A stretch of DNA of 64,000 bases. Source: Coriobacteriia bacterium. Its GTDB lineage: Bacteria; Actinomycetota; Coriobacteriia; Anaerosomatales; JAAXUF01. The stretch lies in NCBI GenBank assembly GCA_013336165.1, contig JAAXUF010000005.1, forward strand, positions 87,622-151,621, in the 5' to 3' direction. The notes below the pieces were generated by a model. It saw only the letters and a program-made list of their open reading frames with translations, searched no databases and was not told where the DNA came from. The position numbers and the translations under genes are program-made. Below are positions 19,276-28,183 of this stretch, piece after piece. The first letter of the stretch is position 1. Every line of letters begins with the position of its first letter.

Positions 19276-20104
19276 TCGTCGGCTCCTTGTCAGATGCAGA
19301 TACCTCGACGTCACTGGCGGCCCTCTCGGCCAGCAACGCATCAGCGCCCTTGCCGAGATACGCCTCGATGACCTTGGGATCGCGTTGGATGTCAGCAGGG
19401 CCGCCCTGCGCGATGAGCTCGCCGAAGTCGAGCACGTAGATGCGGTCGGCGAGGTCCATGACGACCTTCATGTCGTGCTCGATGAGCAGGATCGTCACTC
19501 CAGTGTTGCGGACTTTGCGCACCAATGCGTTGAGGCGCAGACTCTCCTGCGGGTTCATGCCGGCGGCAGGCTCATCGAGCAGCAGCAGCGAGGGCTCGGT
19601 CGCAAGAGCACGCGCTATCTCAAGCCTACGCTGGTCACCGTAGGGCAGGTTCTTGGCGAGCTCGTTGGCGCTCGCCGCCAGCCCTACGAACTCCAGCCGC
19701 TTGAATGCTTCCTCCTGGGTCGCGGCTTCCGCAGCTTTGAAGGCCGGCGTGCGGAAAACGGCTCCCCACATCGTGGCCTTGCTGCGCGTATGCCGGCCGA
19801 CCATGACGTTCTCAAGAGCCGTCATGTTCTGGAACAGACGGATGTTCTGGAAGGTCCGAGCGATCCCCATCTTCGTGATCACGTGAGGCTTCTTGCCTCC
19901 CACGACGTTCCCGCGGAAGGTCAGAGCCCCCTGCGTGGGCGTGTAGATGCCCGTGAGCATGTTGAAGAATGTCGTCTTTCCGGCACCGTTCGGGCCGATC
20001 AGTGCGACAATCTCGCCTTCATCGATGTTCATTGTCACGTTGTTGACGGCCCTCAGGCCACCGAACTGCATCGTGACATTCTGTGCGTCTACCAGGCGTG
20101 CCAT
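19268..20104 (-). CDS. livG: Branched-chain amino acid ABC transporter ATP-binding protein LivG
   Basis: 278 aa ABC ATPase: Walker A GPNGAGKTT, Q-loop region ARTFQNIRLFQNMTALENVMVG typical of LivG, Walker B LLLLDEPAAGMNPQES. The signature is degenerate (LPYGDQRRLEIARAL in place of LSGGQ), which is normal for LivG. Its C-terminal 30 residues extend past the conserved end (IEAYLG) and are rich in Ala, Glu and Ser. Confidence 0.94.
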   Translation of the reverse strand: MARLVDAQNVTMQFGGLRAVNNVTMNIDEGEIVALIGPNGAGKTTFFNMLTGIYTPTQGALTFRGNVVGGKKPHVITKMGIARTFQNIRLFQNMTALENVMVGRHTRSKATMWGAVFRTPAFKAAEAATQEEAFKRLEFVGLAASANELAKNLPYGDQRRLEIARALATEPSLLLLDEPAAGMNPQESLRLNALVRKVRNTGVTILLIEHDMKVVMDLADRIYVLDFGELIAQGGPADIQRDPKVIEAYLGKGADALLAERAASDVEVSASDKEPTNG

Positions 20105-20130
20105 TTCATACCTCTCCTGCGCCCGGGGTG

Positions 20131-21351
20131 TTATTGGTCATCGGGATGCCCCACATCATGTTGCGCGTCGTAGAGCTGCTCGCTCTCGATATCTGCTATC
20201 TCCGCGGTCTCAGGCCGCAACTCTGCGGCCCTGCGTTTGGACGGCAGTATCCCTTGAGGTCGCCAGACCATCATCGCGACCATGAGTGCGCCAAACACCA
20301 GAAAACGGTAGTTGCCGATCGCTGTGACCTGTGCTCCGCTGAGGCCTGAGATGATGCCGGATGCCGCAAGGCCTTGAATCACAGCAGGCGTTCCCTGAAT
20401 GAGCAGCGCACCGATGATCGCGCCCGGAATCGAGCCCATACCACCGATTACGATGCTGCACACGATGAACACCGACTCCATAAACGTGAACGATTCAGGA
20501 CTCACGAACCCTTGATAGTTGGCGAAGGTCAGACCCGCGATTCCGCCCCACAAGGCGCCGAGCGAAAACGCCATGAGTTTGGTCTTGGTGATGCTGATGC
20601 CCATGGACGCCGCAGCGACCTCGTCCTCGCGCATCGCAGCCCACGAGCGGCCAAGATGTGAGTGGTCGAGGCGCCGCACAACGAACACGGTGAGCAGGCA
20701 CAGCAAGACGATCAGATAGTACCAGTACAAGTTGTTCGAAAACTGGAAGTTGAAGCCGTTGGGCCCAAGGCCCGGGATCGAGAAGATCCAGTTGTCGGTC
20801 GCGTACTCCAGGCCTGCCGGAGAAGGAATCGACTGCCCGGCGCGAGGAAGTCCCGCTGCGCCGTTCGTGATCCCAAATGCGTTGTTGTTGATGATAATGC
20901 GGACGATCTCCCCAAACCCGAGCGTGACGATGGCGAGGTAGTCGCCTCGCAGTCTCAAGACCGGGGTGCCGAGCAAGACGCCCGCAAGAGCCGCGAATGC
21001 GCCGGCAACCGGGATCATGAGGAAGAACGAATACGGAACAAGCTCGGGCGGCAAGTGCTTCACGGCGGCTGCGCCTATGATCACACCCGAATACGCACCG
21101 ATCGCATAGAACGCTATGTAGCCAAGGTCAAGCAGACCTGCCAAGCCGACAACGATATTCAAGCCGAGTGCGAGCATGACGTAGATGCCTACCAGCGCCA
21201 TGATGCGCGTCATGATGAACAGGCCGAAACCGTCGAAGATGATCGGCGAGGCGATCAACACAATGGCCAGCAGGAAATAGAGAGCCTTCTTCGTGGCGCT
21301 CATTTTGCCCGAAGAGACAACCGTCTTGATATCCATCTTTGTTCCGCCCAT
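20131..21351 (-). CDS. livM: Branched-chain amino acid ABC transporter permease LivM
   Basis: 406 aa permease with about nine to ten hydrophobic segments and the LivM-type motifs GLNIVVGLAGLLDLGYIAFYAIGAY and LRLRGDYLAIVTLGFGEI; the cytoplasmic ABC-interaction loop contains SWAAMREDEVAAASMGI. ATG at 21351 follows GGAGAAGG and lies one base after the livH stop; a second in-frame ATG six codons in is possible. Confidence 0.94.
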   Translation of the reverse strand: MGGTKMDIKTVVSSGKMSATKKALYFLLAIVLIASPIIFDGFGLFIMTRIMALVGIYVMLALGLNIVVGLAGLLDLGYIAFYAIGAYSGVIIGAAAVKHLPPELVPYSFFLMIPVAGAFAALAGVLLGTPVLRLRGDYLAIVTLGFGEIVRIIINNNAFGITNGAAGLPRAGQSIPSPAGLEYATDNWIFSIPGLGPNGFNFQFSNNLYWYYLIVLLCLLTVFVVRRLDHSHLGRSWAAMREDEVAAASMGISITKTKLMAFSLGALWGGIAGLTFANYQGFVSPESFTFMESVFIVCSIVIGGMGSIPGAIIGALLIQGTPAVIQGLAASGIISGLSGAQVTAIGNYRFLVFGALMVAMMVWRPQGILPSKRRAAELRPETAEIADIESEQLYDAQHDVGHPDDQ

Positions 21352-21352
21352 G

Positions 21353-22324
21353 CTACACCTTCTCCACTACGGACTCGCCGAGCAGGCCGCCGGGACGGAA
21401 GATCAGAACGAGAATCAACACTGCAAACGCGATGACGTCCTTATAGCCTGTCGAGATATAGCCTGAAGCCAGCGATTCGACGATTCCGAGCACGAACCCT
21501 CCAAGCATGGCCCCGCGCAGGTTGCCGATGCCACCGATAACCGCAGCAGTAAACGCCTTCATTCCGGGCAAAAACCCCATGTTGAAGACGATCGACCCGT
21601 AGTACATGCCTGAGAAAATGCCCGCGACGGCACCCAGAGCCGGGCCGATGAAGAAGGCAAGCATGATGGCAAGGTTGATATCGATTCCCATGAGACCAGC
21701 GGCCTCTCGGTCCTGCGAAGTCGCTCTCATGGCTTTGCCCATGCGTGTCCGCGAGACATACGTGTCTAGGGCGATCATCAAGCCGATCGCCGATGCAACA
21801 ATGACGACCTTCAGCACGCTGATGCTTACGCCGGCAACCTGAAACGCCTGCGCATTGTGCAAAAGATCGGGAAAAGGCAGCTGAGAGGAACTGATCCACA
21901 ACAGCACTGCGTTCTGCAGGAAGATCGAAACACCTACGGCCGAGATGAGCGGGGCAAGACGCGGGGCATGGCGCAGGGGTCGGTATGCCACCCGCTCAAT
22001 CACAACACCCATGATGCCAACCGCCACCATGGCGACAAGGAACACGATTGCGAAAAGAACGATCAGTCCCAGAGTCCCGCTCGTGAAGAACTGCTGGGCC
22101 GGCGCAAGCCAACTCAGCCAAGAGACCCTGGCGATGAAATCGGCGTTGGTAAGCATGGTAATCATGCCCAAGCCGACAAAAGCCCCACTCATGAAAAGCT
22201 CCGAATGTGCGAAGTTGATCATGAGCAAGATGCCATAGACGAGCGTATAGCCCAAGGCGATCAGCGCGTACATGCCGCCCAGGGTGATTCCGTTCACGAG
22301 CTGCCCGATGATGTTCTCAAGCAC
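21353..22324 (-). CDS. livH: Branched-chain amino acid ABC transporter permease LivH
   Basis: 323 aa permease, about eight hydrophobic segments, with the LivH-type N-terminus (QLVNGITLGGMYALIALGYT) and interaction loop MRATSQDREAAGLMGIDI. Paired with LivM it forms the transmembrane channel. It follows livJ after 139 bases that contain a stable hairpin. Confidence 0.95.
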   Translation of the reverse strand: MLENIIGQLVNGITLGGMYALIALGYTLVYGILLMINFAHSELFMSGAFVGLGMITMLTNADFIARVSWLSWLAPAQQFFTSGTLGLIVLFAIVFLVAMVAVGIMGVVIERVAYRPLRHAPRLAPLISAVGVSIFLQNAVLLWISSSQLPFPDLLHNAQAFQVAGVSISVLKVVIVASAIGLMIALDTYVSRTRMGKAMRATSQDREAAGLMGIDINLAIMLAFFIGPALGAVAGIFSGMYYGSIVFNMGFLPGMKAFTAAVIGGIGNLRGAMLGGFVLGIVESLASGYISTGYKDVIAFAVLILVLIFRPGGLLGESVVEKV

Positions 22325-22381
22325 AGCTGGAATTCCTGTCTATCCGGACGCCATTCATAGACCAAGCCAAGCACCAACACT

Positions 22382-22426
22382 CGAATCCGAGCGGACACCC
22401 TCGTTGCCGATGCCCGCTCGGATTCG
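22382..22426. repeat. Intercistronic hairpin between livJ and livH
   Basis: A 13-bp perfect inverted repeat: CGAATCCGAGCGG (22382-22394) and CCGCTCGGATTCG (22414-22426), loop 19 bases. It sits just after the binding-protein gene. Such stems commonly protect the binding-protein mRNA or partly terminate transcription, giving more LivJ than permease; that role here is inference. Confidence 0.7.
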
Positions 22427-22463
22427 CATGCTTATCAGTCAAGAACAGCGGTGCGCCTGTTCC

Positions 22464-23675
22464 CTATTGCGGGGTTGCCTTGGTGACCCATTTGCCGCCC
22501 TGGACGACATAGAGCGTGATCGCCTTGTTGGTGGTGTCACCGTTCTTGTCGAACGCGATGTCGCCGGTGATACCGGTCGTCTTGGTCGCAGCAGCATTGG
22601 CAATGATGGCATCCTTGCCGGCCGAAGTCGTCAACTTTGCGACGCCTATCGAGGAGTCCTTCGCGGCCTTCACGATCGCGGCAATGATCACGTTTGCGGC
22701 ATCATAAGAATACGCATCGTAAGCGGCGATCTCCTTGCCGGGGAACTTCTTCTCAAACGCGGTCTTGAACTCCTGGCCCTTGACAAGCTTGTCAATCGGA
22801 AGGCCAACGGAGGTTGCAAAGCAGCCTTCTGCCTGGGTGGTACCGGCAAGAGCAATGAACTGGCTGTCGTAGAGGCCGTCGCCGCTCATGAGGGGAGCAG
22901 CGATGCCGCCGTCATGGGCCTGCTTGGCGAGAAGGGCGCCGGCGTTGTAGATTCCGCCGTAGTAGATGACGTCAACCTTCGCGCTCTTGATCTTGGTGAC
23001 CAGCGCGTTGAAATCGGTGTCCTTGTCGGACGTCTTAGCCGTGGCGACTACGGTGCCGCCGTTCGCTTTGAACTGCTTGGCAAACTCGGCGGCAAGACCC
23101 TCGCCGTAAGGGGTCGAGTCATCGATGACGTACGCGGTCTTGAAACCAAGAAGCTTGCTCGCGTAGTCGGCCGCTGCGGGACCCTGGATCGCATCCGTGG
23201 TGCAAACGCGATAGATGCCCGCGAGACCCTGCTGGGTCAGCGAGGGGTTGGTCGATGCAGGCGAGACCATGATGATCTTCTTGTCTGCGTAGATCTTGGA
23301 AGCGGGAATCGAGACACCGGAGTTCAGGTGACCCATAACCCCAAGGAGGTTCGGATCAGAAACGAACGTGTTGGCGACGTTGACGCCCGTCTTGGGGTCG
23401 CCCTGATCGTCACCGCTGACGGCCTGGAACGTGATACCGAGCGCCTTGACCTCGGCCGACTCGTTGGCCTGCGCGATTGCAAGTTCCGCACCGCGCACCA
23501 TGCCTTGGCCGAGTGACGTGGCGCCGGCAGTGATCGGAGCACCAATGCCGATCTTGATCGTCTTGGTAGTAGTGGTGGTGGTGGTCGAACCCGACGTGCT
23601 GCACCCGGTTGCGGTCGCCGTCAGCGCCAAAAGTGCTGCCACAGCGACCAGCAGGTACTTCCTGCTGCCCTTCAT
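22464..23675 (-). CDS. livJ: Branched-chain amino acid-type substrate-binding lipoprotein LivJ
   Basis: 403 aa periplasmic-binding-type lipoprotein. Signal peptide with lipobox TATATGC (Cys about residue 24), a Ser/Thr linker, then KIGIGAPITAGATSLGQGMVRGAELAI, the start of the type I fold of LivJ/LivK, and VMGHLNSGVSIPASKIY. ATG at 23675 follows GGGAGG; the in-frame ORF to 23735 lacks a better start. First gene of the liv operon. The 228 bases upstream hold no gene; a TACACT box near 23769-23774 (minus strand) is a possible -10 without a convincing -35. Confidence 0.94.
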   Translation of the reverse strand: MKGSRKYLLVAVAALLALTATATGCSTSGSTTTTTTTKTIKIGIGAPITAGATSLGQGMVRGAELAIAQANESAEVKALGITFQAVSGDDQGDPKTGVNVANTFVSDPNLLGVMGHLNSGVSIPASKIYADKKIIMVSPASTNPSLTQQGLAGIYRVCTTDAIQGPAAADYASKLLGFKTAYVIDDSTPYGEGLAAEFAKQFKANGGTVVATAKTSDKDTDFNALVTKIKSAKVDVIYYGGIYNAGALLAKQAHDGGIAAPLMSGDGLYDSQFIALAGTTQAEGCFATSVGLPIDKLVKGQEFKTAFEKKFPGKEIAAYDAYSYDAANVIIAAIVKAAKDSSIGVAKLTTSAGKDAIIANAAATKTTGITGDIAFDKNGDTTNKAITLYVVQGGKWVTKATPQ

Positions 23676-23903
23676 GTTGCCTCCCTTGCTTCTCCTGGAC
23701 AAATACGGTACCCCCGTGGCTGCCATCCCTGACACACGAGGCCCACGGCATCCCTCCGCAGCGTTTGGAGTGTATCAGAACCGCACACGCACGTGTATGC
23801 AAAAACCGCGAGAGGCAATGCGCGATCGACCATCGGCATCGCACTTTTCGAAGTTGGAAACATGCTCGACATAACAAATGGTGGTTTCAGGTGTCCGAAA
23901 GCC

Positions 23904-24320
23904 TTAAATCCAATACATAGAAGCTATTGCACGATCCATCTCTCGCTGTTTTGCGGCAAGCACCGATAGCGTCGTCCCGCCAAGAAAGCCAGACAATGCC
24001 TCATCGGCCTCTTCCCACAACGCTGATGCAGCCGAGCCTGTGACATGCGGCACATCCAGAACCTGGCCTTGAACCGCCTCGACCACATCGAGAACCGTGA
24101 TCTCGTTTGCGGGTCTGCCCAGCGAGCATCCGCCCGTCGCACCGCGACGGCAGCTTACGATACCTGCGCGGGCCAAGACAGTGACCTGCTGCTCGACGAA
24201 CCGACGTGGCAGCCCAAGGTAGTCAGCCAGATCGCCGGCTGCGATGACCTCGTTGTCGGGTTGAAGCGCAAGCAGTATGAGCGCACGCAGCGCATAGTCG
24301 AGCCGCTGGGGAACTCGCAT
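23904..24320 (-). CDS. Rrf2-family transcriptional regulator (CymR-like)
   Basis: 138 aa with the N-terminal winged helix-turn-helix of the Rrf2 family (MRVPQRLDYALRALILLA; LADYLGLPRRFVEQQVTVLARAGIV; RGATGGCSLGRPANEITVLDVVEAVQG). The three cysteines that hold the Fe-S cluster in IscR are absent after residue 90, so it is more like CymR, which represses cysteine genes together with CysK. It starts four bases after the cysK stop, so both genes are likely co-transcribed. C-terminus ends in YWI. Confidence 0.9.
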   Translation of the reverse strand: MRVPQRLDYALRALILLALQPDNEVIAAGDLADYLGLPRRFVEQQVTVLARAGIVSCRRGATGGCSLGRPANEITVLDVVEAVQGQVLDVPHVTGSAASALWEEADEALSGFLGGTTLSVLAAKQREMDRAIASMYWI

Positions 24321-24323
24321 GAA

Positions 24324-25280
24324 CTATCCCAACTCCTCCCACAGCTTTGTGGACAGGTAGCGCTCGCCTGTCGACGGGCCGACCGTGACTATCAGTCGCC
24401 CGTCCATTTCCGGACGCGCGGCAATCCGCAATGCGACGGCGATGTTGGCGCCGCTCGAAATGCCCACGAAGATTCCCTCCTCATCGGCAAGTGTACGTGC
24501 AGTCGCTATAGCCTCCTCGGTCGTGACATGCTCGACACCGTTGAGAACCGTGAAGTCGAGTACTTCGGGGATGAAGTTGGCGCCGATGCCTTGAATACCA
24601 TGCGAGGCTGGTGTGATTTCCTCGCCCGCGATGCGCTGTGCGATGATTGGCGACTCGGCGGGCTCGACCGCGATCGCGAGAACGTCCGGATGATGCTCCT
24701 TCAGGTAGCGCCCGACGCCGGAAATGGTGCCGCCCGTCCCCACACCAGCGATGAAAGCGCCGATCTTGAGGTCTCCCAGCGCCGCCTCGATCTCGGGACC
24801 GGTTGTCTCGTAGTGTGCTCGCGGGTTGGCAGGGTTGATGAACTGGCCGGCGAGCCATGCGTCCGGTGTCTCGGCGACAATCCGGTCGGCCTCGTCAACG
24901 GCCCCCGCCATGCCCAGAGCCTTGGGTGTCAGCACCAGTTCGGCGCCGTATGCCTTTAGGAGCTTGCGCCGCTCGATCGACATCGACTCCGGCATCGTCA
25001 GGATGACCCGGTACCCCCTTGAGGCGCCGAGCATCGCAAGAGCGATACCCGTGTTGCCGCTCGTCGGCTCGACGATGACGGACCTGTCGGGCGAGATGAC
25101 CCCGCGCGCCTCGGCGTCATCGAGAATTCCGCGAGCGATCCTGTCCTTCACGGAGCCGCCCGGGTTGCGTGATTCAAGCTTGATCGCGACCAATGCGGGT
25201 AGCCCGGCGCTCAGGCGATTCAGAAAGACGATCGGGGTGTTGCCGATAGTGTCGTCTACACGCTTTACGATTCCAGTCAT
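24324..25280 (-). CDS. cysK: Cysteine synthase (O-acetylserine sulfhydrylase)
   Basis: Makes cysteine from O-acetylserine and sulfide with pyridoxal phosphate, 318 aa. The PLP lysine is Lys45 in NPGGSVKDRIA; the phosphate and substrate loops are TSGNTGIALAM and GTGGTISGVGRYLKE; SSGANIAVALR holds the C-terminal Ser for the ring nitrogen. ATG at 25280 follows GGGAGG. Followed closely by the Rrf2 regulator. A CysM-type enzyme is possible, but the motif set fits CysK. Confidence 0.94.
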   Translation of the reverse strand: MTGIVKRVDDTIGNTPIVFLNRLSAGLPALVAIKLESRNPGGSVKDRIARGILDDAEARGVISPDRSVIVEPTSGNTGIALAMLGASRGYRVILTMPESMSIERRKLLKAYGAELVLTPKALGMAGAVDEADRIVAETPDAWLAGQFINPANPRAHYETTGPEIEAALGDLKIGAFIAGVGTGGTISGVGRYLKEHHPDVLAIAVEPAESPIIAQRIAGEEITPASHGIQGIGANFIPEVLDFTVLNGVEHVTTEEAIATARTLADEEGIFVGISSGANIAVALRIAARPEMDGRLIVTVGPSTGERYLSTKLWEELG

Positions 25281-25506
25281 GTGCAGCCTCCCAGCTGACA
25301 AAGGATGTCTTGTCCGTATGCTATCCCCCTGCGTCGGGTCCGAGAAGCCCTTAATGCGCACCTTTTAACTGTAGTACATGCGCTTTCCCCGTGTTTCTTG
25401 CAGCGCGATGCGGGTGGACCGGTTTGCTCAGGAGTGCCCTTCTCCCCGCCTAGTGTGCGAAACTGATTGCAGATTCGTTAGCTCGACGTGGAAGAGATGA
25501 GAAGAC

Positions 25507-25731
25507 GTGCCTCCGATGTTTTGGGCCTGGGTAGCAATCGCCGTGATCCTTGCCGTCTGCGAAGGCGCCACCGGCGGCCTACTGGCACTGCCCTGGGCGG
25601 TCGGAGCGGCCTGCGCGGCCGGACTCAATGCCCTTGGCGTGAGCGCAAATTGGCAGTGGGCCGCGTTCGCGGTGATATCGTCCGCTCTGACAGTCGCGGC
25701 ACAGCGCTTCATTGTGAGAAGAGGGCGATAG
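25507..25731 (+). CDS. Short NfeD-like membrane protein
   Basis: 74 aa with two to three hydrophobic segments, a Glu in the first (VILAVCEGATGG) and a Trp-Gln pair (NWQWAAFAVIS), the pattern of the membrane part of short NfeD/YbbK proteins; the C-terminal OB-fold domain is missing. GTG at 25507 was taken; an ATG three codons later is equally possible. Its end overlaps the convergent gene at 25709 by 23 bases. Family assignment is tentative. Confidence 0.5.
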   Translation: MPPMFWAWVAIAVILAVCEGATGGLLALPWAVGAACAAGLNALGVSANWQWAAFAVISSALTVAAQRFIVRRGR

Positions 25732-26527
25732 CCGCCGAGATTTGGCGAACCGACACCCTGATGCAACATCCACTGCATCCGGCGTCACAAACCTCCATGG
25801 ACTCACCGGTGAGTCCGAGTTCTAGGCCGTCCTTCTCGGCGACGAGAGATGTGTCCGAACTCGCGCTCACATGCCAGCCCGCCTGCTCCAGCGTGCCCCT
25901 CGCGCGCGCGACTTCAATCGCCGCGCTGCCCTGAGGAACCTGCCACACGCAGGACCACTTTCCCCCGGCCAACGGCTCCTCGCGAACGCTCACCACGGTG
26001 GCTGCCGCCGTACCGGTGGGATAGATGGGTAGTTCGCGAAGCGCTTGTCGGCCGGTCGCGGGCCATGCGAGACTCACGTATTCTCCGAGTCCGATCGCCG
26101 AGAGCACGAGCAGCGAGATCACGGCCAAGACGGTCGCCATGGCCATGCGTTCGGAACCGGAGGCCGCAGTGAGGTCCATCGCCTCGGCGAGCAGCAAGGC
26201 GGTGCTTCCCCAGAATGCGACGATCTCCCAAGGAACCACGCCGTTGACCATCATCGCAAGCGCGGTTGCGATGATGCCGAGCACACCGGTGGCTGCGACC
26301 AGCCAGCCGCCATACCGATACCCCAGAAGCCATGCGACCGCACCAGCAAGAGCCAGCACTCCGGCCGCAGCGCCGCAAGCTGCCACAACACCGCCAGCCA
26401 GCATGCCCGCGCAAGCCAGAGCAAGAGCCCCTGCGCCCGCCGCGCCCGGGACTGCTGCGCTCAAGAGAAGCGACCGCGGCCCTCTCGGCAAGAAGAGCGG
26501 TGATGTGCGTTCATGGGGTGTATTCAT
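25709..26527 (-). CDS. Unrecognised membrane protein
   Basis: 272 aa. The N-terminal 165 residues contain five to six hydrophobic helices rich in Ala, Gly and Val; the C-terminal 100 residues are soluble and include a VREEPLAGGKWSCVWQV segment and a cysteine cluster CDAGCSGCC near residue 250. The cluster could bind metal or Fe-S, but no family is recognised. It starts seven bases after the glutaredoxin-like gene and is probably in its operon. Confidence 0.7.
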   Translation of the reverse strand: MNTPHERTSPLFLPRGPRSLLLSAAVPGAAGAGALALACAGMLAGGVVAACGAAAGVLALAGAVAWLLGYRYGGWLVAATGVLGIIATALAMMVNGVVPWEIVAFWGSTALLLAEAMDLTAASGSERMAMATVLAVISLLVLSAIGLGEYVSLAWPATGRQALRELPIYPTGTAAATVVSVREEPLAGGKWSCVWQVPQGSAAIEVARARGTLEQAGWHVSASSDTSLVAEKDGLELGLTGESMEVCDAGCSGCCIRVSVRQISAAIALFSQ

Positions 26528-26534
26528 GTGCGGC

Positions 26535-26780
26535 CTACAGACCGAGAGCCCTGTCGATGTGTCCCTTGTTGAACCCGACCACGACTTCCTCGCCGATGAG
26601 AATCACAGGAAACGAAAGCCCTCCCGAGAGACGCTTGACCTCGGAGGCTGCGACAATCCGAGGTTCGCCTTCGAGTAGGTCCACCTCGGTCAGATCATAG
26701 GCCACGCCCCGCTCATCGAGATACTTCCGCGCCATCCGGCAGTAGGGGCACGTGGACAGTGCATACACGCGAACACCCAT
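26535..26780 (-). CDS. Glutaredoxin-like redoxin (CPYC active site)
   Basis: 81 aa thioredoxin fold with CPYC at residues 12-15, cis-Pro region GLSFPVILIGEEVVVGF, and length typical of NrdH/glutaredoxin. It reduces disulfides in the cytoplasm; the partner is unknown. An AAGGAG site precedes ATG at 26780. The gene is divergent from the metallo-hydrolase gene at 26848 and followed by the membrane protein above. Confidence 0.88.
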   Translation of the reverse strand: MGVRVYALSTCPYCRMARKYLDERGVAYDLTEVDLLEGEPRIVAASEVKRLSGGLSFPVILIGEEVVVGFNKGHIDRALGL

Positions 26781-26789
26781 TTCAGCTCC

Positions 26790-26818
26790 TTACGACTAGA
26801 GAGAGTGTTCCCTAAAAT
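26790..26818 (+). promoter_or_regulatory. Promoter of the WalJ-like hydrolase gene
   Basis: TTACGA (26790-26795) and TAAAAT (26813-26818) with a 17-base spacer. The predicted start near 26825 leaves a leader of about 22 bases before the ATG, with no clear ribosome-binding site. The box overlaps the leader of the divergent glutaredoxin gene. Confidence 0.6.
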
Positions 26819-26847
26819 GCAGGTTCTTGTGGGTGTACACTTCCCGC

Positions 26848-27669
26848 ATGTCAGACACACGGAATTTGCGGATCGTTTTCCTCGGATCCGGTTCGGCGGG
26901 TAACGCCCTCGTCGCAACCGACGGCGAAACGACGCTCCTCATCGACTGCGGCTTCTCGGCGCGCGAGACGTGCCGACGCATGGCGCTTGCGGGTTTGAAC
27001 CCGGCATCCGTCGACGCGATCCTGCTGACGCACGAGCACGGCGACCACATCCGCGGCGTCGAGGTGTTCGCTCGGCGACACGAAAGCGTCGTCTACGCGA
27101 CGACGGGGACTCGGCGTGCGGCGGGTCTGGACGCATTCCGCTCGGAGGTGCGCAGTCTCGTGCCCGGGTGCGAGATCACCGTCGGGGCGCTTCGCGTGCT
27201 CCCCTTCCGGACATCGCACGACGCGGCCGAGCCCGTCGGATTCCGGATCGAGGCGCGAAGTGGCGGATGCTTTGGGATGGCGACCGACACGGGCGTGCTG
27301 ACGCCCGAAGCCGCCGAAGCGTTGAGGGAGGTCGACCTTCTCGGCATCGAGTGCAACCACGACCTCGACATGCTGGAGCGAGGACCCTACCCGTACTGCC
27401 TCAAGCGCCGAATCCGGTCGGAAACAGGGCATCTCTCGAACCCCGATGCGGCCGACGCGCTTGCGCTTCTGGCTTCCGACCGTTTGCGCCGAGTGTTCGC
27501 TCTGCACCGCTCGGCAACAAACAACACGGCCAGCCTCGCGAAACGGGCGCTGGCGGCCCGCGCTGCCGGGATCGGTCTGAGCGTGCCCATCGAGGTCGCT
27601 TCGCAGGACGAACCGCTCGACTCGTTCCCGCCACAAACGCAGCTGTTCGCGGAGGAGGCTACGAGATGA
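26848..27669 (+). CDS. MBL-fold metallo-hydrolase (WalJ/YycJ-like)
   Basis: 273 aa. Beta-lactamase-fold motifs: FLGSGSAGNALVA at the start, zinc motif LTHEHGDHIRG, then FRTSHDAAEPVGF, ATDTGVL and a late LDMLERGPYPY/LHRS pattern. This is the YycJ group, dimetal hydrolases linked to cell-wall homeostasis and DNA processing in other Gram-positives. walKR genes are absent here. ATG at 26848 was chosen; a TTG at 26827 in frame is possible. The stop overlaps the next gene by four bases. Confidence 0.9.
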   Translation: MSDTRNLRIVFLGSGSAGNALVATDGETTLLIDCGFSARETCRRMALAGLNPASVDAILLTHEHGDHIRGVEVFARRHESVVYATTGTRRAAGLDAFRSEVRSLVPGCEITVGALRVLPFRTSHDAAEPVGFRIEARSGGCFGMATDTGVLTPEAAEALREVDLLGIECNHDLDMLERGPYPYCLKRRIRSETGHLSNPDAADALALLASDRLRRVFALHRSATNNTASLAKRALAARAAGIGLSVPIEVASQDEPLDSFPPQTQLFAEEATR

Positions 27670-28100
27670 GCGACGCGGACACTGCGGCACCTCCCCGCTT
27701 GCGCGGACATCACCTCATTTGCCTGCAGTTCTTTCGCGGCGAAGGGTACTCGGAGGCATTCGTCGCAAACCTCGCGGACGTGGTCATGCGTGCGAACGCC
27801 GAGCCGGCGCTTGTAGTGCAGGGCGCTGACGACGTGTGTGCCGCGTGCCCGGGACTCGGCCCCGACGGCACATGCCGCGACCCTGAGGCAGGCGAAACTG
27901 AGGTGCGCCGGCTGGACGCCCTGGCACTGGAAACCCTCGGACTGGCCGAGGACGATCGGGTCTCGCTCTCGCAAGCCCGCAAGCGGCTCACGGGTAATCC
28001 GGCACGGATCGCCCGCTGGCGCGCGGAGGCATGCGTCGGCTGCGCCTGGGAGAGTGTGTGCGCAGACGGCTGGAAGCAGGCCGCAGAGAACGCGAGTTGA
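27666..28100 (+). CDS. DUF1284 family protein
   Basis: 144 aa of the DUF1284 family, recognised by LRGHHLICLQFFRGEGYSEAFV followed by DDVCAACPGL and VRRLDALALETLGL. Cysteines at about 57, 60 and 69, plus CVGCAWESVC near residue 122, could bind a metal or Fe-S cluster. Function is unknown in the family. It starts at ATG 27666, overlapping the hydrolase stop (ATGA), so translation is coupled. Confidence 0.85.
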   Translation: MSDADTAAPPRLRGHHLICLQFFRGEGYSEAFVANLADVVMRANAEPALVVQGADDVCAACPGLGPDGTCRDPEAGETEVRRLDALALETLGLAEDDRVSLSQARKRLTGNPARIARWRAEACVGCAWESVCADGWKQAAENAS

Positions 28101-28183
28101 GCGAGAGAGCCCCGCGTCGAGTTGGGCGCGGAGCTCCGGGGTGGGAATCCGTTTTGCCTACCTTGAGGTGCTCTTCGTCTTCG

